Part shown: piece by piece, positions 1 through 10,800 of the stretch | How the letters are laid out: each line of letters starts with the position of its first letter | Numbering within the stretch: position 1 is the first letter of the stretch | NCBI RefSeq assembly: GCF_914767665.1 | Contig: NC_059502.1 | Location: 64,276,031 to 64,340,030 of the forward strand | DNA from: Harmonia axyridis | Taxonomy: Eukaryota > Arthropoda > Insecta > Coleoptera > Coccinellidae | Length of the DNA: 64,000 nucleotides | Direction of reading: 5' to 3' | The notes under the pieces: model-generated | Told to the model about the DNA's origin: nothing | Database searches by the model: none | Seen by the model: the letters and a program-made list of their open reading frames with translations, nothing else | Translations under genes and position numbers: made by a program

Positions 1-364
1 GAGAGACATAATGCTATCTCCTTCGCACTATTACGGCATTGGTTCTGATTTCGAGACTGCTTAACTCAGTGGCGTGGTGAATATATTGAATCGGCAATGA
101 ATTATTCGAGATAACGAAAAAAAATATCAGAAGATAATATTTGAAATTGAGAGTAGATACATTTATTATAAGAAAAGATGGAAAAAGTTTACATTTATAA
201 CAGGTACTTTTATTTGAGAAAATAAGATATATATCTATGAATGATGCACTTTGAAATTCGTTATGCATTATATGTACGCTACTGAATGGAACGCTTCGGT
301 TTATTAGCTCCTCCTTCAGTTTTGTACGCAACCAAGTTCTTGCCAAAATATTTGGCTGCGACTG

Positions 365-595
365 TAGTTAAATTAACAATATTATCAAAAATACTTATTG
401 TCTAGCGCTGATTGGTTAGATTGATAAAAATGAGCTGTTTCCAAACATGTTTGGTACTTGTGGTCTAGCAGACAGAATATGAAAGAAATTATTTCTTATT
501 TTCATACATTTTTATTAATCTAAAAATGTAACAAACTACAGGGTGTTGTATTCAAACCAATTGCCGTATTTTTGATAATATTGTTAATTTAACTA
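365..595. mobile_element. Small MITE with 30-bp terminal inverted repeats
   Basis: The ends at 365-394 and 566-595 are perfect inverted copies of 30 bases, beginning TAGTTAAATTAAC and ending GTTAATTTAACTA. About 170 bases lie between them and hold no reading frame. The TA at each tip would fit a TA target as used by Tc1/mariner elements. The autonomous parent is not identified. The rest of 1-1439 holds short repeat scraps, some with the CCACCCTGTA motif, and no gene I can support. Confidence 0.6.
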
Positions 596-999
596 ATACT
601 TTATGAGCACACACAAAACTATTGTATTTTTGTCCACCCTGTACCAATTGGAATCAATATGTGATACATTTTTGGAAACTGCTCAGCCAGAGTAATCGGA
701 AAATTGAGACAAAATGGGGGTGTTCCATTAAAAAAATGATGCTGACGTCATTACTCGAAAGTGATCCACCCTGTATATTAGATTATTATTTTAATATACG
801 CTAAATTGAAATTAAAAATCGACGTGTTTCAGGATTATTTCTTAAAATGGTCTGTTTAGCTAAAAATGAATTTTGTTCCATACTTAACGGTTACGGACAC
901 AGTGTATAAGATGAATTTATAAACAAATTGACACGCTTGGACTGCTTTCGGTTCCATGATTTTTCTTCACCCAAGAAGTGCTCAACGCGCCTAAAAAAG

Positions 1000-1300
1000 T
1001 TTTCAATTAAAAAAATACCTCTGCCGATTATGGATTATATGTATAGTATGTAATTCCATTGAAAACCGGAAAATTGTTGTGAATCTATTACTTTCCTTTT
1101 TTTCCTTGCCCTTTGAATTGAGAAAGTAATATTGAGGGTGTTGTGTTGAAAAATGAGGCATCCAAAATCTCAGGGGGGGCCATGGCCCCCCCTGGCCCCC
1201 CCCTGCGGGCGCCCATGCCTTGTTCAATACATTTCACACATCGTTTTCTTACTGAATCTAGAACCCTGCGTAGTTCAAAACGTTTCTGACCCATTTCTGC
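1000..1300 (-). repeat. Repeat fragment with a G/C-rich palindromic tract
   Basis: In an AT-rich setting, 1170-1216 is almost pure G and C with a GGCCATGGCC core. Two overlapping minus-strand frames are open, but neither looks like a gene. Such tracts are common in degraded insect DNA transposons. That assignment is inference only. Confidence 0.35.
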
Positions 1301-1439
1301 ACAATAAAATTTGATTCTATTTATCAGATCATTTCGAGTTAGAACGCGAATTTGATAAACTTTTCTTTTTCTTTGTATTTTACTTTTTTTATTGCAATTT
1401 TATTCGATTTTAGGTATACTAATGAAAATATCTACATTT

Positions 1440-1444
1440 ATCAG
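1440..1444. repeat. Target site duplication ATCAG, left copy
   Basis: The five bases ATCAG lie directly before the left LTR. They recur directly after the right LTR at 7035-7039. Five bases is the usual duplication length for BEL/Pao insertions. Confidence 0.9.
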
Positions 1445-1830
1445 TGTTGCATTTTCCCTATATTTGAACCAATAAAATGATGTTATAAATTGTCTTACCA
1501 ATATAAACTGCTCTCTTGCTTCCACACAGCACCGCACTGTATAAGGATGTAAGGGAACAGGGTAAGGATTGAAATGGAACAAAATGGGACTTATACAATG
1601 CAAACTGACCTTCTAATGAACTGTAATCCTAATATATTTAAAATGTCCGTTAATTAAACCAAAACCGCTATATTAAACACCGAAAACTTTATACTATCAA
1701 CCTTTAACTATTCTTTCCGACCGCCGATACATCTCATTTCTTCAATCTGACAAAACATACGTCTCGAATTCCCAGAATCCGCGACGTTGCCAAAACTAAA
1801 CATTATAATAACTTAAAAAGGGCTAAAACA
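1445..1830 (-). repeat. BEL/Pao 3' LTR
   Basis: On the minus strand it begins TGTTTTAGCCC and ends GCAACA. It matches 6649-7034 without a difference that I can see. It is the 3' LTR because the coding frame reads towards it. Confidence 0.93.
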
Positions 1831-1845
1831 TACCCCCCGCCCTGA
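1831..1845 (-). other. Candidate polypurine tract of the BEL/Pao element
   Basis: On the minus strand the bases just before the 3' LTR read AGGGCGGGGGGTA. A purine run at this place is where plus-strand DNA synthesis is expected to be primed. One C interrupts it. Confidence 0.6.
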
Positions 1846-1988
1846 AAACTCGATTTCAGTCACTTTGAAATCAAATACCTTTCATAAATGAACTTGTCAA
1901 AATCATCACTTGTTAAAAAAAATTCCACCAAAAAAGAAACAAAAACTAACCTCCAAAAAAAAATATATATAGTAGTCAACTCTTCTGA

Positions 1989-4900
1989 CTACTGGGTCGG
2001 TAAAGGACATACCTTTACTACAGGTCGTGTATAGGTACCTTTACTCGTTTTTAGCGTTACATTACGTACTATACCATCTTTTCCGGGATGGACCGCTGTG
2101 ACCAACGCCAATGGCCAATGCAGTGGTGGCGAATTTTCACACTTTAATATGACAACCGTGCCAACTTCAATATTTGAGCATTTCAAATGCCATTTCTCCC
2201 GAGTTTGTAAAGTCGTTAGATACTCTAATTTCCAGCGCTTCCAGAAATCCTGAACCATCCGGTCAATCAGTTGAAAACGATCAAGCCTATTCAACTTGAT
2301 ATCCGACAAATCATGCGATGGAATACATTTTAATGGTGACATTGTCGAAAAATGTGAAGGTGTTAATGCTTCCGGTGCACTTGAATCTGATGACAAACGA
2401 CAAAGAGGGCGTGAATTTAATAAAGCTTCAACCTGCGTAAGAAGAGTGCTGAACTCTTCAAAAGTTAGTATCTGAGTACCTATTACCTTATAGATCAGAT
2501 TCTTAGCCGATTTAACGTTGCTCTCCCACAAACCGCCCATGTGGGGTGCCCCGGCCGTATTAAATTTCCACTCAATACCATTCAAAGCTAATTCACTTTG
2601 AAAAGAAGTTATAAACTGATCCGAATTAATAAATTCATTAATTTCGCGAAGAACTTTTTTAGCACCCACAAAGTTAGTGCCCCTATCTGAATACAGAACA
2701 TTACAAGTACCCCTTCGAGATAGAAACCGTTTGAAGGCTTGCAAAAAATGATCTGTAGATAAGGAACTGACGAGTTCCAAATGAACTGCTTTTACGCTCA
2801 TACATATAAACAAACAAACATATCCCTTATATACTTGCGTTTTTCTATTTTTACCGAGTGATATTTCGAATGGTCCAAAGTAATCTACCCCCGTTTGAGA
2901 AAACACTTTTGTTGGACTCACTCTAGAAGCAGGCAAATTCGCCATCAGAGGATAATTATTTCTAGGCTTTACCCTAAAACAACGATTACAGCCATGTATC
3001 TGCTGTCGTATAACATTACGACCACCTACTATCCAATATTTTTGTCTCAACAACGCTTCCAAAAGAAAAGAACCAGTATGGAGATTTATTTTATGATAGT
3101 ATTGAATTAATTTTACTGTAAAAGGATCTTTGCCTGGAAGTAGAATAGGATGTTGGCTAGTAAACTTAAGCGAAGAATTTTCTAATCGTCCCCCCACCCT
3201 GAGAACTCCATCTTGGATGAAAGGAGTCAATTTGCGTAATTTTCCATAGATCTCTTTTTCTGAATTCACTAACCTTATTTCCGATCCGAATGCTTTATTC
3301 TGAACAATTTTTATCAATACGATCTCCGCTTCTTTCAAATCATCAGCTATAATAAATTTTCTCTTGGGAGGCTTCTTCAAAAATCTAAGTAACCAAACCG
3401 TAATCCGCAAAATAGAAATCCAAGACGAAACTCCAGAAAACATTGTATAAAACGATTCATTCGCTACATCCCGAACAGGAACATAAAACCCAGTTTTTGT
3501 GTCCGCTCCAATTGTTACCGAATTTACAAGTTGTTGGTCATTAGGAATTAACTTCAATAGATCGAAAGAGTTAGAAGACCACTTAACTAACTCGAATTTT
3601 CCTTCCGCGAATAATGACACTGATTGTGAATACAAATTAAACGCTTTCCCTTCCGAAGGAATGCTGCAAACCAAATCATCTATGTAAACATCTGTCGAAA
3701 CTATTTTCGTTGCTAAAGGATAACTACATCCATTTTCTTTTATCAATTGATTTATAGTACGAAGAGCTAAATATGGACTTGATTTTACCCCAAATGCTAA
3801 ACGATTAAATTCAAATACCTGAACCGGATCATCAGGACTGAAACGCCAAAGCAATCTTTGAAACCTCCATTGATAATCAACTAATTTTATTTGATGATAC
3901 ATTCGTCGAATATCCGCTGTAATCGCTATTCGAAACAACCTAAAATTCAGTAATAAAGAAAACAGATCGGTTTGTAATTTTGGACCACCGTGTAAAATGT
4001 CGTTCAACGAAACATCATTATCGGACGATGTACTAGCATCTAAAACTACACGAATTGGTGTACTCGAACTACCTTGCTTAACAATAGCATGATGAGGAAT
4101 GTAATACGCAGGTTCCGAATCTTTTAAATATTCATCCTCAACCAAATGCATATAACCTAACTGAATTGCTTCTTTCATTATCTCATTATACCTCAAACGA
4201 AACTCCGGAAATTTCGCCAACCTTCTTTCTAATGAATAGAGCCGAATCAATGCCGTTGTCTTAGAATTACCCAAAGTATTCGGAGAATTCTTAAAAGGAA
4301 GCGCTACCGTGAAACGTCCCTCAAAATCTCTACTAAAAGATGTCGAAAACAAATTTTCGCATATTACTTCTGCTGGGTCCGGCAAAATATTCTTTGGAAC
4401 TTGTTCCATCTCCCAAAATTTATTAACCAAGTCATTTAACCGACACTCCTCCCCTAAACTGAAGAATACACCGAACTCCCCCTTTGACTCTAACTTACGA
4501 ACCTTTCCCATAATCATATGACCAAATACCGTTTGTACCGCCACTGGAGATCCCGATGCTGATGGTACCGAATTACCCACAATAATCGAGAAAAGATCCG
4601 CCCCCATAATGCCATCAACTTCAGCCGGTTCGTCAAATTGTTCATCTGCCAATTGTATATTTCCAAAATTCTTTAAAACACCGCGATCAATTTTGGCTAT
4701 TGGAAGTTTATCCGTGATTTTATCTACTAAAAATGCCTCAATAGAATATTTCTTAGTAAAATCATACCTAGACGAAACAATAATACTTGTATAACCTTTA
4801 ATTGAATTTGAACTGAATCCAACCCCATGAATTGACGTTGAACATTGTGAAAATTTCAATCCTAATTTCTTACAACACCTATAAGTAAGTAAGTTAACCT

Positions 4901-6359
4901 GACTGCCACTATCTACTAAAAACCTAGCTGTTTTCAAACCACCCGAACCGTTCAAAACATTTACCACAACCGTCGACAATAAAACCGTATGAGTATCCCG
5001 ATCACCCAAAGCAGTAGCACAAAAATTGTTATCTGTTGAAACCAACGTATTTGTATTCGAATCCGATTTCGAATTTGCATATTTTTCCAGTTCACCCCGT
5101 ATACGTCCTAAATGTAATAGGAAGTGGTGTTTTCTGGAACACTCTGAACATAATTTGTCTGAAGGACAGTCTCTTACCCCGTGATTTGGCGATAAGCAAT
5201 TATAGCACCAGTTGTTATCCCGTACTATAGCATATCGTTTAGATGGCGACAATTGTTTAAATTTATCACATCTACTCAACGAATGATTTTTCCGATTACA
5301 AAAAATACATATATTCGACCGATCCATTCCTACACAAGAATTATTTTGATGTACAAAAAAGGATTTCGAATTACGAGTTTTATAGCTATCACCTCTACTA
5401 ATGGTTGATTGCTGATTTAGAGCCAAAATCTTCGATTGTTCCTTCACAAACTTAATCAAATTTTCATAGGTAGGTATTCCATTACCCCTAATAGTCATTT
5501 CAAACGATCTCACCGTATCAGAATCAAGCTTAGAAAGGGCCTGATGCATTAAAATGAAGTCCGACATATCATCTAATTTAAGCTTTTTCAAAGCCTGTAC
5601 CGCACAATCAAATTTTTCCAAAAATATATTGAGACCCTTAGATGACTCACCCTGTATCGATTTAAACTCTAAAATTTGGCGTAGATAATTAGTTGCAAGA
5701 GCGCGCTTATCCTGATATTTTTCCACAAGCGAATTCCAAATGATTTCATAATTTTCTCCAGTAGGAGCTAACGAAGAACAAATAGTCAACGCAGATCCTT
5801 TCAAACGACCTACTAAATAATTAACTTTATCAGTATCCGTAAGTAATTTATTTTCATGTATCAAACTCTTGAATATTGAATAAAAGGTTTCCCATTCTCT
5901 AATATTTCCCGAAAATTCCGGCAATTCAATCTTCGGTAGTGTAGGAAGATTACGTATCAATCCCGAACTTCCTTGAGGTTCAACATTAACCGAAGAAACA
6001 TCTTTCTGAATTTGTTCTCGTTCCAATTTAGCCGCTGAAAATTGAATGTGACAACACATTTCATCAATCGTTCTAAATATATCAAAGTCTGGTTCGAACT
6101 CATCATTAATTTCAAAACTGAGCTCTGTTATATCATCTATTATTTTCAGTAGGTCATTCTTTGTTGAATTGATTGAACTGACCATTGTTAAAAATTTAGT
6201 TTTAGCTACTTCACTTGTTAATGATTTTGACAAATCCAATAAATTCTGCAGTATCGAAAATAAAGATTCTTTCTTAGCAATAAGCATCTTCATTTTCCGT
6301 TCAGTTGACGTTACACCCATTGTGTTGAAAGTCAAGTGCGCAGAATACTCGAAAACCAA
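1989..6359 (-). CDS. BEL/Pao gag-pol polyprotein, lacking RNase H
   Basis: A 1,456-residue frame without stops. A gag core lies near residues 140-300. Zinc knuckles follow at about 350-415, with CIFCNRKNHSLSRC and CYNCLSPNHGVRDC visible. An aspartic protease motif FLVDSGSQVNLL is near 480. Reverse transcriptase spans about 700-930 with VVLDAS and the YIDD box. The integrase follows: an HHCC-type zinc site near 1090-1125, GVDYFGPF, YSDRGTNF and GGLWES. Directly after the RT palm (near residue 945, about 3430-3520) the frame passes to the segment just before integrase. The RT thumb, connection and RNase H normally found in this family are absent. The length is several hundred residues below what I know for complete relatives. 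The break keeps frame. Confidence 0.9.
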   Translation of the reverse strand: MVFEYSAHLTFNTMGVTSTERKMKMLIAKKESLFSILQNLLDLSKSLTSEVAKTKFLTMVSSINSTKNDLLKIIDDITELSFEINDEFEPDFDIFRTIDEMCCHIQFSAAKLEREQIQKDVSSVNVEPQGSSGLIRNLPTLPKIELPEFSGNIREWETFYSIFKSLIHENKLLTDTDKVNYLVGRLKGSALTICSSLAPTGENYEIIWNSLVEKYQDKRALATNYLRQILEFKSIQGESSKGLNIFLEKFDCAVQALKKLKLDDMSDFILMHQALSKLDSDTVRSFEMTIRGNGIPTYENLIKFVKEQSKILALNQQSTISRGDSYKTRNSKSFFVHQNNSCVGMDRSNICIFCNRKNHSLSRCDKFKQLSPSKRYAIVRDNNWCYNCLSPNHGVRDCPSDKLCSECSRKHHFLLHLGRIRGELEKYANSKSDSNTNTLVSTDNNFCATALGDRDTHTVLLSTVVVNVLNGSGGLKTARFLVDSGSQVNLLTYRCCKKLGLKFSQCSTSIHGVGFSSNSIKGYTSIIVSSRYDFTKKYSIEAFLVDKITDKLPIAKIDRGVLKNFGNIQLADEQFDEPAEVDGIMGADLFSIIVGNSVPSASGSPVAVQTVFGHMIMGKVRKLESKGEFGVFFSLGEECRLNDLVNKFWEMEQVPKNILPDPAEVICENLFSTSFSRDFEGRFTVALPFKNSPNTLGNSKTTALIRLYSLERRLAKFPEFRLRYNEIMKEAIQLGYMHLVEDEYLKDSEPAYYIPHHAIVKQGSSSTPIRVVLDASTSSDNDVSLNDILHGGPKLQTDLFSLLLNFRLFRIAITADIRRMYHQIKLVDYQWRFQRLLWRFSPDDPVQVFEFNRLAFGVKSSPYLALRTINQLIKENGCSYPLATKIVSTDVYIDDLVCSIPSEGKAFNLYSQSVSLFAEGKFELVKWSSNSFDLLKLIPNDQQLVNSVTIGADTKTGFYVPVRDVANESFYTMFSGVSSWISILRITVWLLRFLKKPPKRKFIIADDLKEAEIVLIKIVQNKAFGSEIRLVNSEKEIYGKLRKLTPFIQDGVLRVGGRLENSSLKFTSQHPILLPGKDPFTVKLIQYYHKINLHTGSFLLEALLRQKYWIVGGRNVIRQQIHGCNRCFRVKPRNNYPLMANLPASRVSPTKVFSQTGVDYFGPFEISLGKNRKTQVYKGYVCLFICMSVKAVHLELVSSLSTDHFLQAFKRFLSRRGTCNVLYSDRGTNFVGAKKVLREINEFINSDQFITSFQSELALNGIEWKFNTAGAPHMGGLWESNVKSAKNLIYKVIGTQILTFEEFSTLLTQVEALLNSRPLCRLSSDSSAPEALTPSHFSTMSPLKCIPSHDLSDIKLNRLDRFQLIDRMVQDFWKRWKLEYLTTLQTREKWHLKCSNIEVGTVVILKCENSPPLHWPLALVTAVHPGKDGIVRNVTLKTSKGTYTRPVVKVCPLPTQ

Positions 6360-6625
6360 CCCCGCGAGTCTAAACTGTGAATTGAATAATTTTGTGTACG
6401 CTTGGCAACAAGGCTTACTCTGGGACCCGAATTTGATAACCGCTGACCAAATACAAAAAACTACCGCACGTTTTTACTTCGCTCAATACCGTATGAACGA
6501 ACAAAATAAACTGAATTAATATTTCCGAATACAATTAGGAATGAAATGAAAATGAGTTCCGAAACTCTGTATACCGATTGAAACCTAAATAAATGTAACC
6601 GAAACTTGAATTAAAGTTCAAAAAA

Positions 6626-6643
6626 CCCGTGCTCGAAGAACCA
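6626..6643 (-). other. Candidate primer binding site of the BEL/Pao element
   Basis: On the minus strand, TGGTTCTTCGAGC begins five bases inside the 5' LTR. It starts with the TGG expected of a site pairing with a tRNA CCA end. I could not assign the tRNA. Confidence 0.45.
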
Positions 6644-6648
6644 AAAAA

Positions 6649-7034
6649 TGTTGCATTTTCCCTATATTTGAACCAATAAAATGATGTTATAAATTGTCTT
6701 ACCAATATAAACTGCTCTCTTGCTTCCACACAGCACCGCACTGTATAAGGATGTAAGGGAACAGGGTAAGGATTGAAATGGAACAAAATGGGACTTATAC
6801 AATGCAAACTGACCTTCTAATGAACTGTAATCCTAATATATTTAAAATGTCCGTTAATTAAACCAAAACCGCTATATTAAACACCGAAAACTTTATACTA
6901 TCAACCTTTAACTATTCTTTCCGACCGCCGATACATCTCATTTCTTCAATCTGACAAAACATACGTCTCGAATTCCCAGAATCCGCGACGTTGCCAAAAC
7001 TAAACATTATAATAACTTAAAAAGGGCTAAAACA
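6649..7034 (-). repeat. BEL/Pao 5' LTR
   Basis: The copy of the 386-bp LTR that lies upstream of gag. It should carry the element's promoter. Its outer end lies only 442 bases past the Dscam2 stop codon and 59 bases past the candidate Dscam2 poly(A) signal. Confidence 0.93.
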
Positions 7035-7039
7035 ATCAG
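7035..7039. repeat. Target site duplication ATCAG, right copy
   Basis: It pairs with 1440-1444 and fixes the outer limits of the retrotransposon. Confidence 0.9.
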
Positions 7040-7476
7040 CTTAATAGACATGAAAGAATAATGTGGAGGGATTTTGGAAATCTGTTGAAAAGCTTTATTC
7101 TAAATGCTGAAATTTGTTAATTTCATACCTACCTTCAAAATATGGCAACTCTTTTGGTTCATTCAACTGAAGGAAAGAAAAACCCAATTGAAAACAATAA
7201 GTGACTATATTTTTTGAATTCAACTATCTATAATTCATCTGCTTCATTTCGAGATTTGAGAATTAAGGGTTATCGTTTGATTAATATTGATCACTGATTG
7301 TATTTGTATTACATTGTACTTATGGGGTTGGAAGTATCTATCAATTGATTTAATAATTAAAATCTAATAAAATTGATCCAAAAACCTTATCAATATATAT
7401 ATAGTTTATAAACTCAATAGTTCCGAATTTCAGTATAAAATTTGTAACTTTGATTTTGATATCTCAATAATTATAA
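7040..7476 (-). other. Dscam2: Probable Dscam2 3' UTR
   Basis: An AT-rich stretch between the Dscam2 stop codon and the retrotransposon, with no reading frame of note. The poly(A) signal below would place the transcript end near 7075. Other AT-rich signals closer to the stop are possible. No transcript data support the end. Confidence 0.6.
7094..7099 (-). terminator. Dscam2: Candidate poly(A) signal AATAAA of Dscam2
   Basis: A canonical AATAAA on the minus strand about 380 bases after the stop codon. It lies just before the inserted LTR. Confidence 0.45.
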
Positions 7477-7877
7477 CTAGACAGCAATAGAATAATCTGT
7501 AGGTTGCCCGCTTGAACTGGCTGGTCTGGACCAAAGGGAGGAGCGAAGTCCCAGTTTGATCTTTTTCAAGGTGTCGATGTCGCATTCGGCTTCGCTCAGC
7601 TCCGCCGACGGTCTGTCCGGTGTGTTTTGTTCACTCTGATCCGGTCGCTCCAAGAACGTCGTTTCAGCTACGGTCAGTGCAAGCATTTGCCTCTGAGTCG
7701 GACTCCGGCCTTGCGATAGCCACCTACGCGTGACGTTATCTTTCGTTAGTATAGAATGAGCATGCAACTCTTTTGCATTCATATACCTCGATCGATTTCT
7801 CCTCGGAAGAGATTTCTGTTCGCACATCGGTGATATGTCTGACGAAGTACTCGATTGAGCTCCGTGGTAGAGATAAC
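7477..7877 (-). CDS. Dscam2: Dscam2 exon 29: last cytoplasmic exon with stop codon
   Basis: Encodes residues 1787-1919. It begins after a TTTTCAAG acceptor and shows SSTSSDISPM, the basic run KSLPRRNRSRY, AELSEAECD, and the end TDYSIAV before TAG. The SEAECD motif and a hydrophobic -AV end also occur in Dscam1. The end may bind a PDZ domain, which is inference. Confidence 0.9.
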
Positions 7878-10800
7878 CTTGAAAAGAAATCAACATAAAA
7901 AACCTCATCTTCAAGTGATTAGAGACAAAAGTAAAATCACAGATTACTAACAGACGGTTCACTCCCTGTATTTAGAAAGGAAATCGCTGCAGACGTTTTT
8001 GTGACCTTGAATGGAGTCTGGGATGCGCCAATCAGATTACAGGATCGATTTTTGCGACCAATCGCAGTGGTATTTCCATTTGAACCGTGGATTTGGAGTT
8101 CGGAGAGGTTATGTTATCATTAAATATTGAATATTAGTAGCAACCATGAGATCTAATAAATTACCATAAATGAAAAAAAAAACAGAACTTGTAAATTAAA
8201 CGAAGCACAAGAAAAAAAACTTGTTTATCTACCTCCTATAGGTACCAAACAGTAAGAAAAAGAGGTTTCTAAATCATGATATAATCTCTCTAGAGAAATA
8301 TATTTCTGTCATAAGAATAACAAATAAAATGGAGCATCAGATAGGAGGTGAAAGGTTTACTACTTAGAAGAACGAAGCACCATAGGTGCATAGAGGCTCC
8401 AAACAACAAGGAGGTTAGGAACTTACTATGTTTGATCTTCATATCTAGTTGATTGGATGATTCTGTTCTACTTGATGTTAACTGATCACCATCAGACTCA
8501 CTTTCTTCACTATCTACGTCGTTTTTTCTACCGGCTTTTCTTCTTCCGTGGCCTTTAGTACCTTGCAGTTTCTGCTGAAAGAGAAATCAAGATTTTATTA
8601 ATAGAACATCATCGGTCTCCACATTATTGCAGACCATAAGAAAAACCATCATCAGGAATTTAAGCTGAATAGGCGTGACACCTGCGGCAGATAAAACTCC
8701 TATAGAAGTTACTGGATTACTCAGAATTTCTAATCATTCGGCTACAAGCACCCCAATTAAACTTTTTGAACATGAATTTTCTTTTATTTTTTTATTAAAT
8801 TGTTCATTTTTGAAATCAAAACCGTTTGCTCAAACCACAACAGGACAAAACGCTCTTTATTCAATTTGTTGAGTTTTTTTTTCATTAATTCGGTCACATA
8901 AGGATATCTTTCTCTTTCTTTCTCTTATTTTCATTCTATTTTGAGTACCAATAATGTATCATCTATACTCACCATATTGTAATATGGGGAATTTCTTTGT
9001 ATTGATGATGTTGCCGGAGGTGTTGATGCACATCCTTCTGTCATTGGATGTTCATGGTACATGAAACTATGAAGCATAGCCGTCGTCACAGGAAGGGTAC
9101 TAGGTTCGGACAATTGAAATGTAGCATAGGGTGATATGTCTTCTGATGTTTCTGGAAAAAAGTTTTTTTAATCACTTATTGCCTTAGTACATTCTAGTGA
9201 TACTTGGCAACAGAGGAAACTTGAAAAAATTTGAAATAAATAATTAGACAAGAGATAATTGAATATAAATATGCAAAATTATATGCGATAATACGAAAAA
9301 ACAGATATTTTATAGGTTAACTGTTTTATTGGTAACACTATTGCACCTCCCAGAAGTTCACACCCTGCTGGGTCCAAGTATAGAAAATTTGAAAGTCTGA
9401 CACTTTCAGATCCAAAACACAATAAGCTACCACCCCATATCACAGATATAATGAAGATGTGCTCACCTGGTATTTTTTCTCCGGCTTGTAATCCTACTTT
9501 ATGTATAGTTGCGTAGTATCTTTCTCTTTGTGCTTCAGCATTCTGCAAATTCTCCAAACGCTCTTTTGCGGCTTCATTTCTTCCTAAAAATTGAGAGAAT
9601 TGATTATAAGGACACAAATTGCAAATTATCTGATTGCTCTATTAAGTTTCTTGGAAAATTTTCTTTTTTGAAGAACTATAAATTAACTTTGATGCGTGAC
9701 AGTTGTTTTCCGAATATCTATTAGGTATAACATGTCAAAATAATATTTAGGGAGGAACTAAATGCAAAAAATAGGTTCAATTGGAAATACACTGATCAAA
9801 AATTGCTAGGGATCACTTATGAACTTCTCTTCAATTGTATTTTTTTTAAGTTATCTCGTGAATATCTGTACATTATATGTTCTCTAAGGAAAAAGTAAGA
9901 TGTTTTGAGTTGATTATATCAAAGTCTTCCTCACTTCATCGGCTCTTGTTCACAAAATCGATTATTATCTGTAGGCTGTTACAGGTGGAGTGAAAAGCAA
10001 TGTGGTATTTGTTATTAAATCTGTTTTTTTTCTCTCGTTCAAACACATAAGGTGACAATAATTGAAGAAATGAGAAATCAGTCATGCCGAGAAGACGTTT
10101 GGCTCCTGTGCAACTGGACCAAATCATACGGTGGATACAGGAAGGTTTGTCCCAACGAGAAGTGTCCCGGCGGTTGAATGTTTCGCAAAGTGTCGTGAGT
10201 CGGGCTTGGAATAGGTTCATCCAAAACGACTCAGTAGCTTATGTTCATGGGGGAGGTCGGCAGCGCAGTACAATAGCTGCCCAAGATCGTCTTTTGATCC
10301 TCAATGCTAGGAGAAATCCCACTTACCCGGCGTCGCGGCTCAATAGATCACTGAGAGTTGCAACAGGAGTTCTAATTTCGAACCAGACTGTAAGACGACG
10401 ACTACATGTTCGTGGTTTGAGAGCACGTAGGAGGGTACAAAATCCCCGTTTGAATAGGGAACACCGGGTTCATCGACGGCAATGGGCTGAGGAGCACCGC
10501 AATTGGACACTTGAAGATTGGAGCCGATGTTTATTTACGGATGAGTCTAGATTTCGTTTGGTCAACTCCGATGGACGTATTCTTGCTTGGAGGGAAAGAG
10601 GTCGAAGGTATGCAGAACAGTTTATGGTACCCACAACAGCTTTTGGCGGAGGTTCTATATGTGTATGGGGAGGCATTTGTTTGAACCAACGCACAGAGTT
10701 GGTTGTTCTGCAGAACACCACCATGACCAGCCAGAGATAACACGATATGATTATTGAACCCATAATTGTTCCGTTTGCGGCTGCCGTGGGCGAGAATTTC

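Larger units (their letters stand above)
1445..7034 (-). mobile_element. BEL/Pao LTR retrotransposon, full length between LTRs
   Basis: A 5,590-bp element with two 386-bp LTRs bounded by TG and CA, flanked by ATCAG on both sides. It is transcribed on the minus strand, the same direction as Dscam2, whose stop codon lies about 440 bases upstream of it. A single gag-pol frame fills 1989-6359. The LTRs look identical by eye, so the insertion is young. The pol region lacks the RT connection and RNase H part, so this copy probably depends on a complete relative. The family call rests on the gag domain, zinc knuckles, DSG protease motif, YIDD reverse transcriptase box and integrase motifs. Confidence 0.93.

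Noticed and set aside
14..346. A 110-codon minus-strand open frame at the window edge
   Set aside because: No domain was recognised and the second half is low-complexity. It could be a repeat piece cut by the window edge.
6169..6519. A plus-strand open frame across the gag start
   Set aside because: It is a shadow of the gag-pol frame and the untranslated leader of the retrotransposon.
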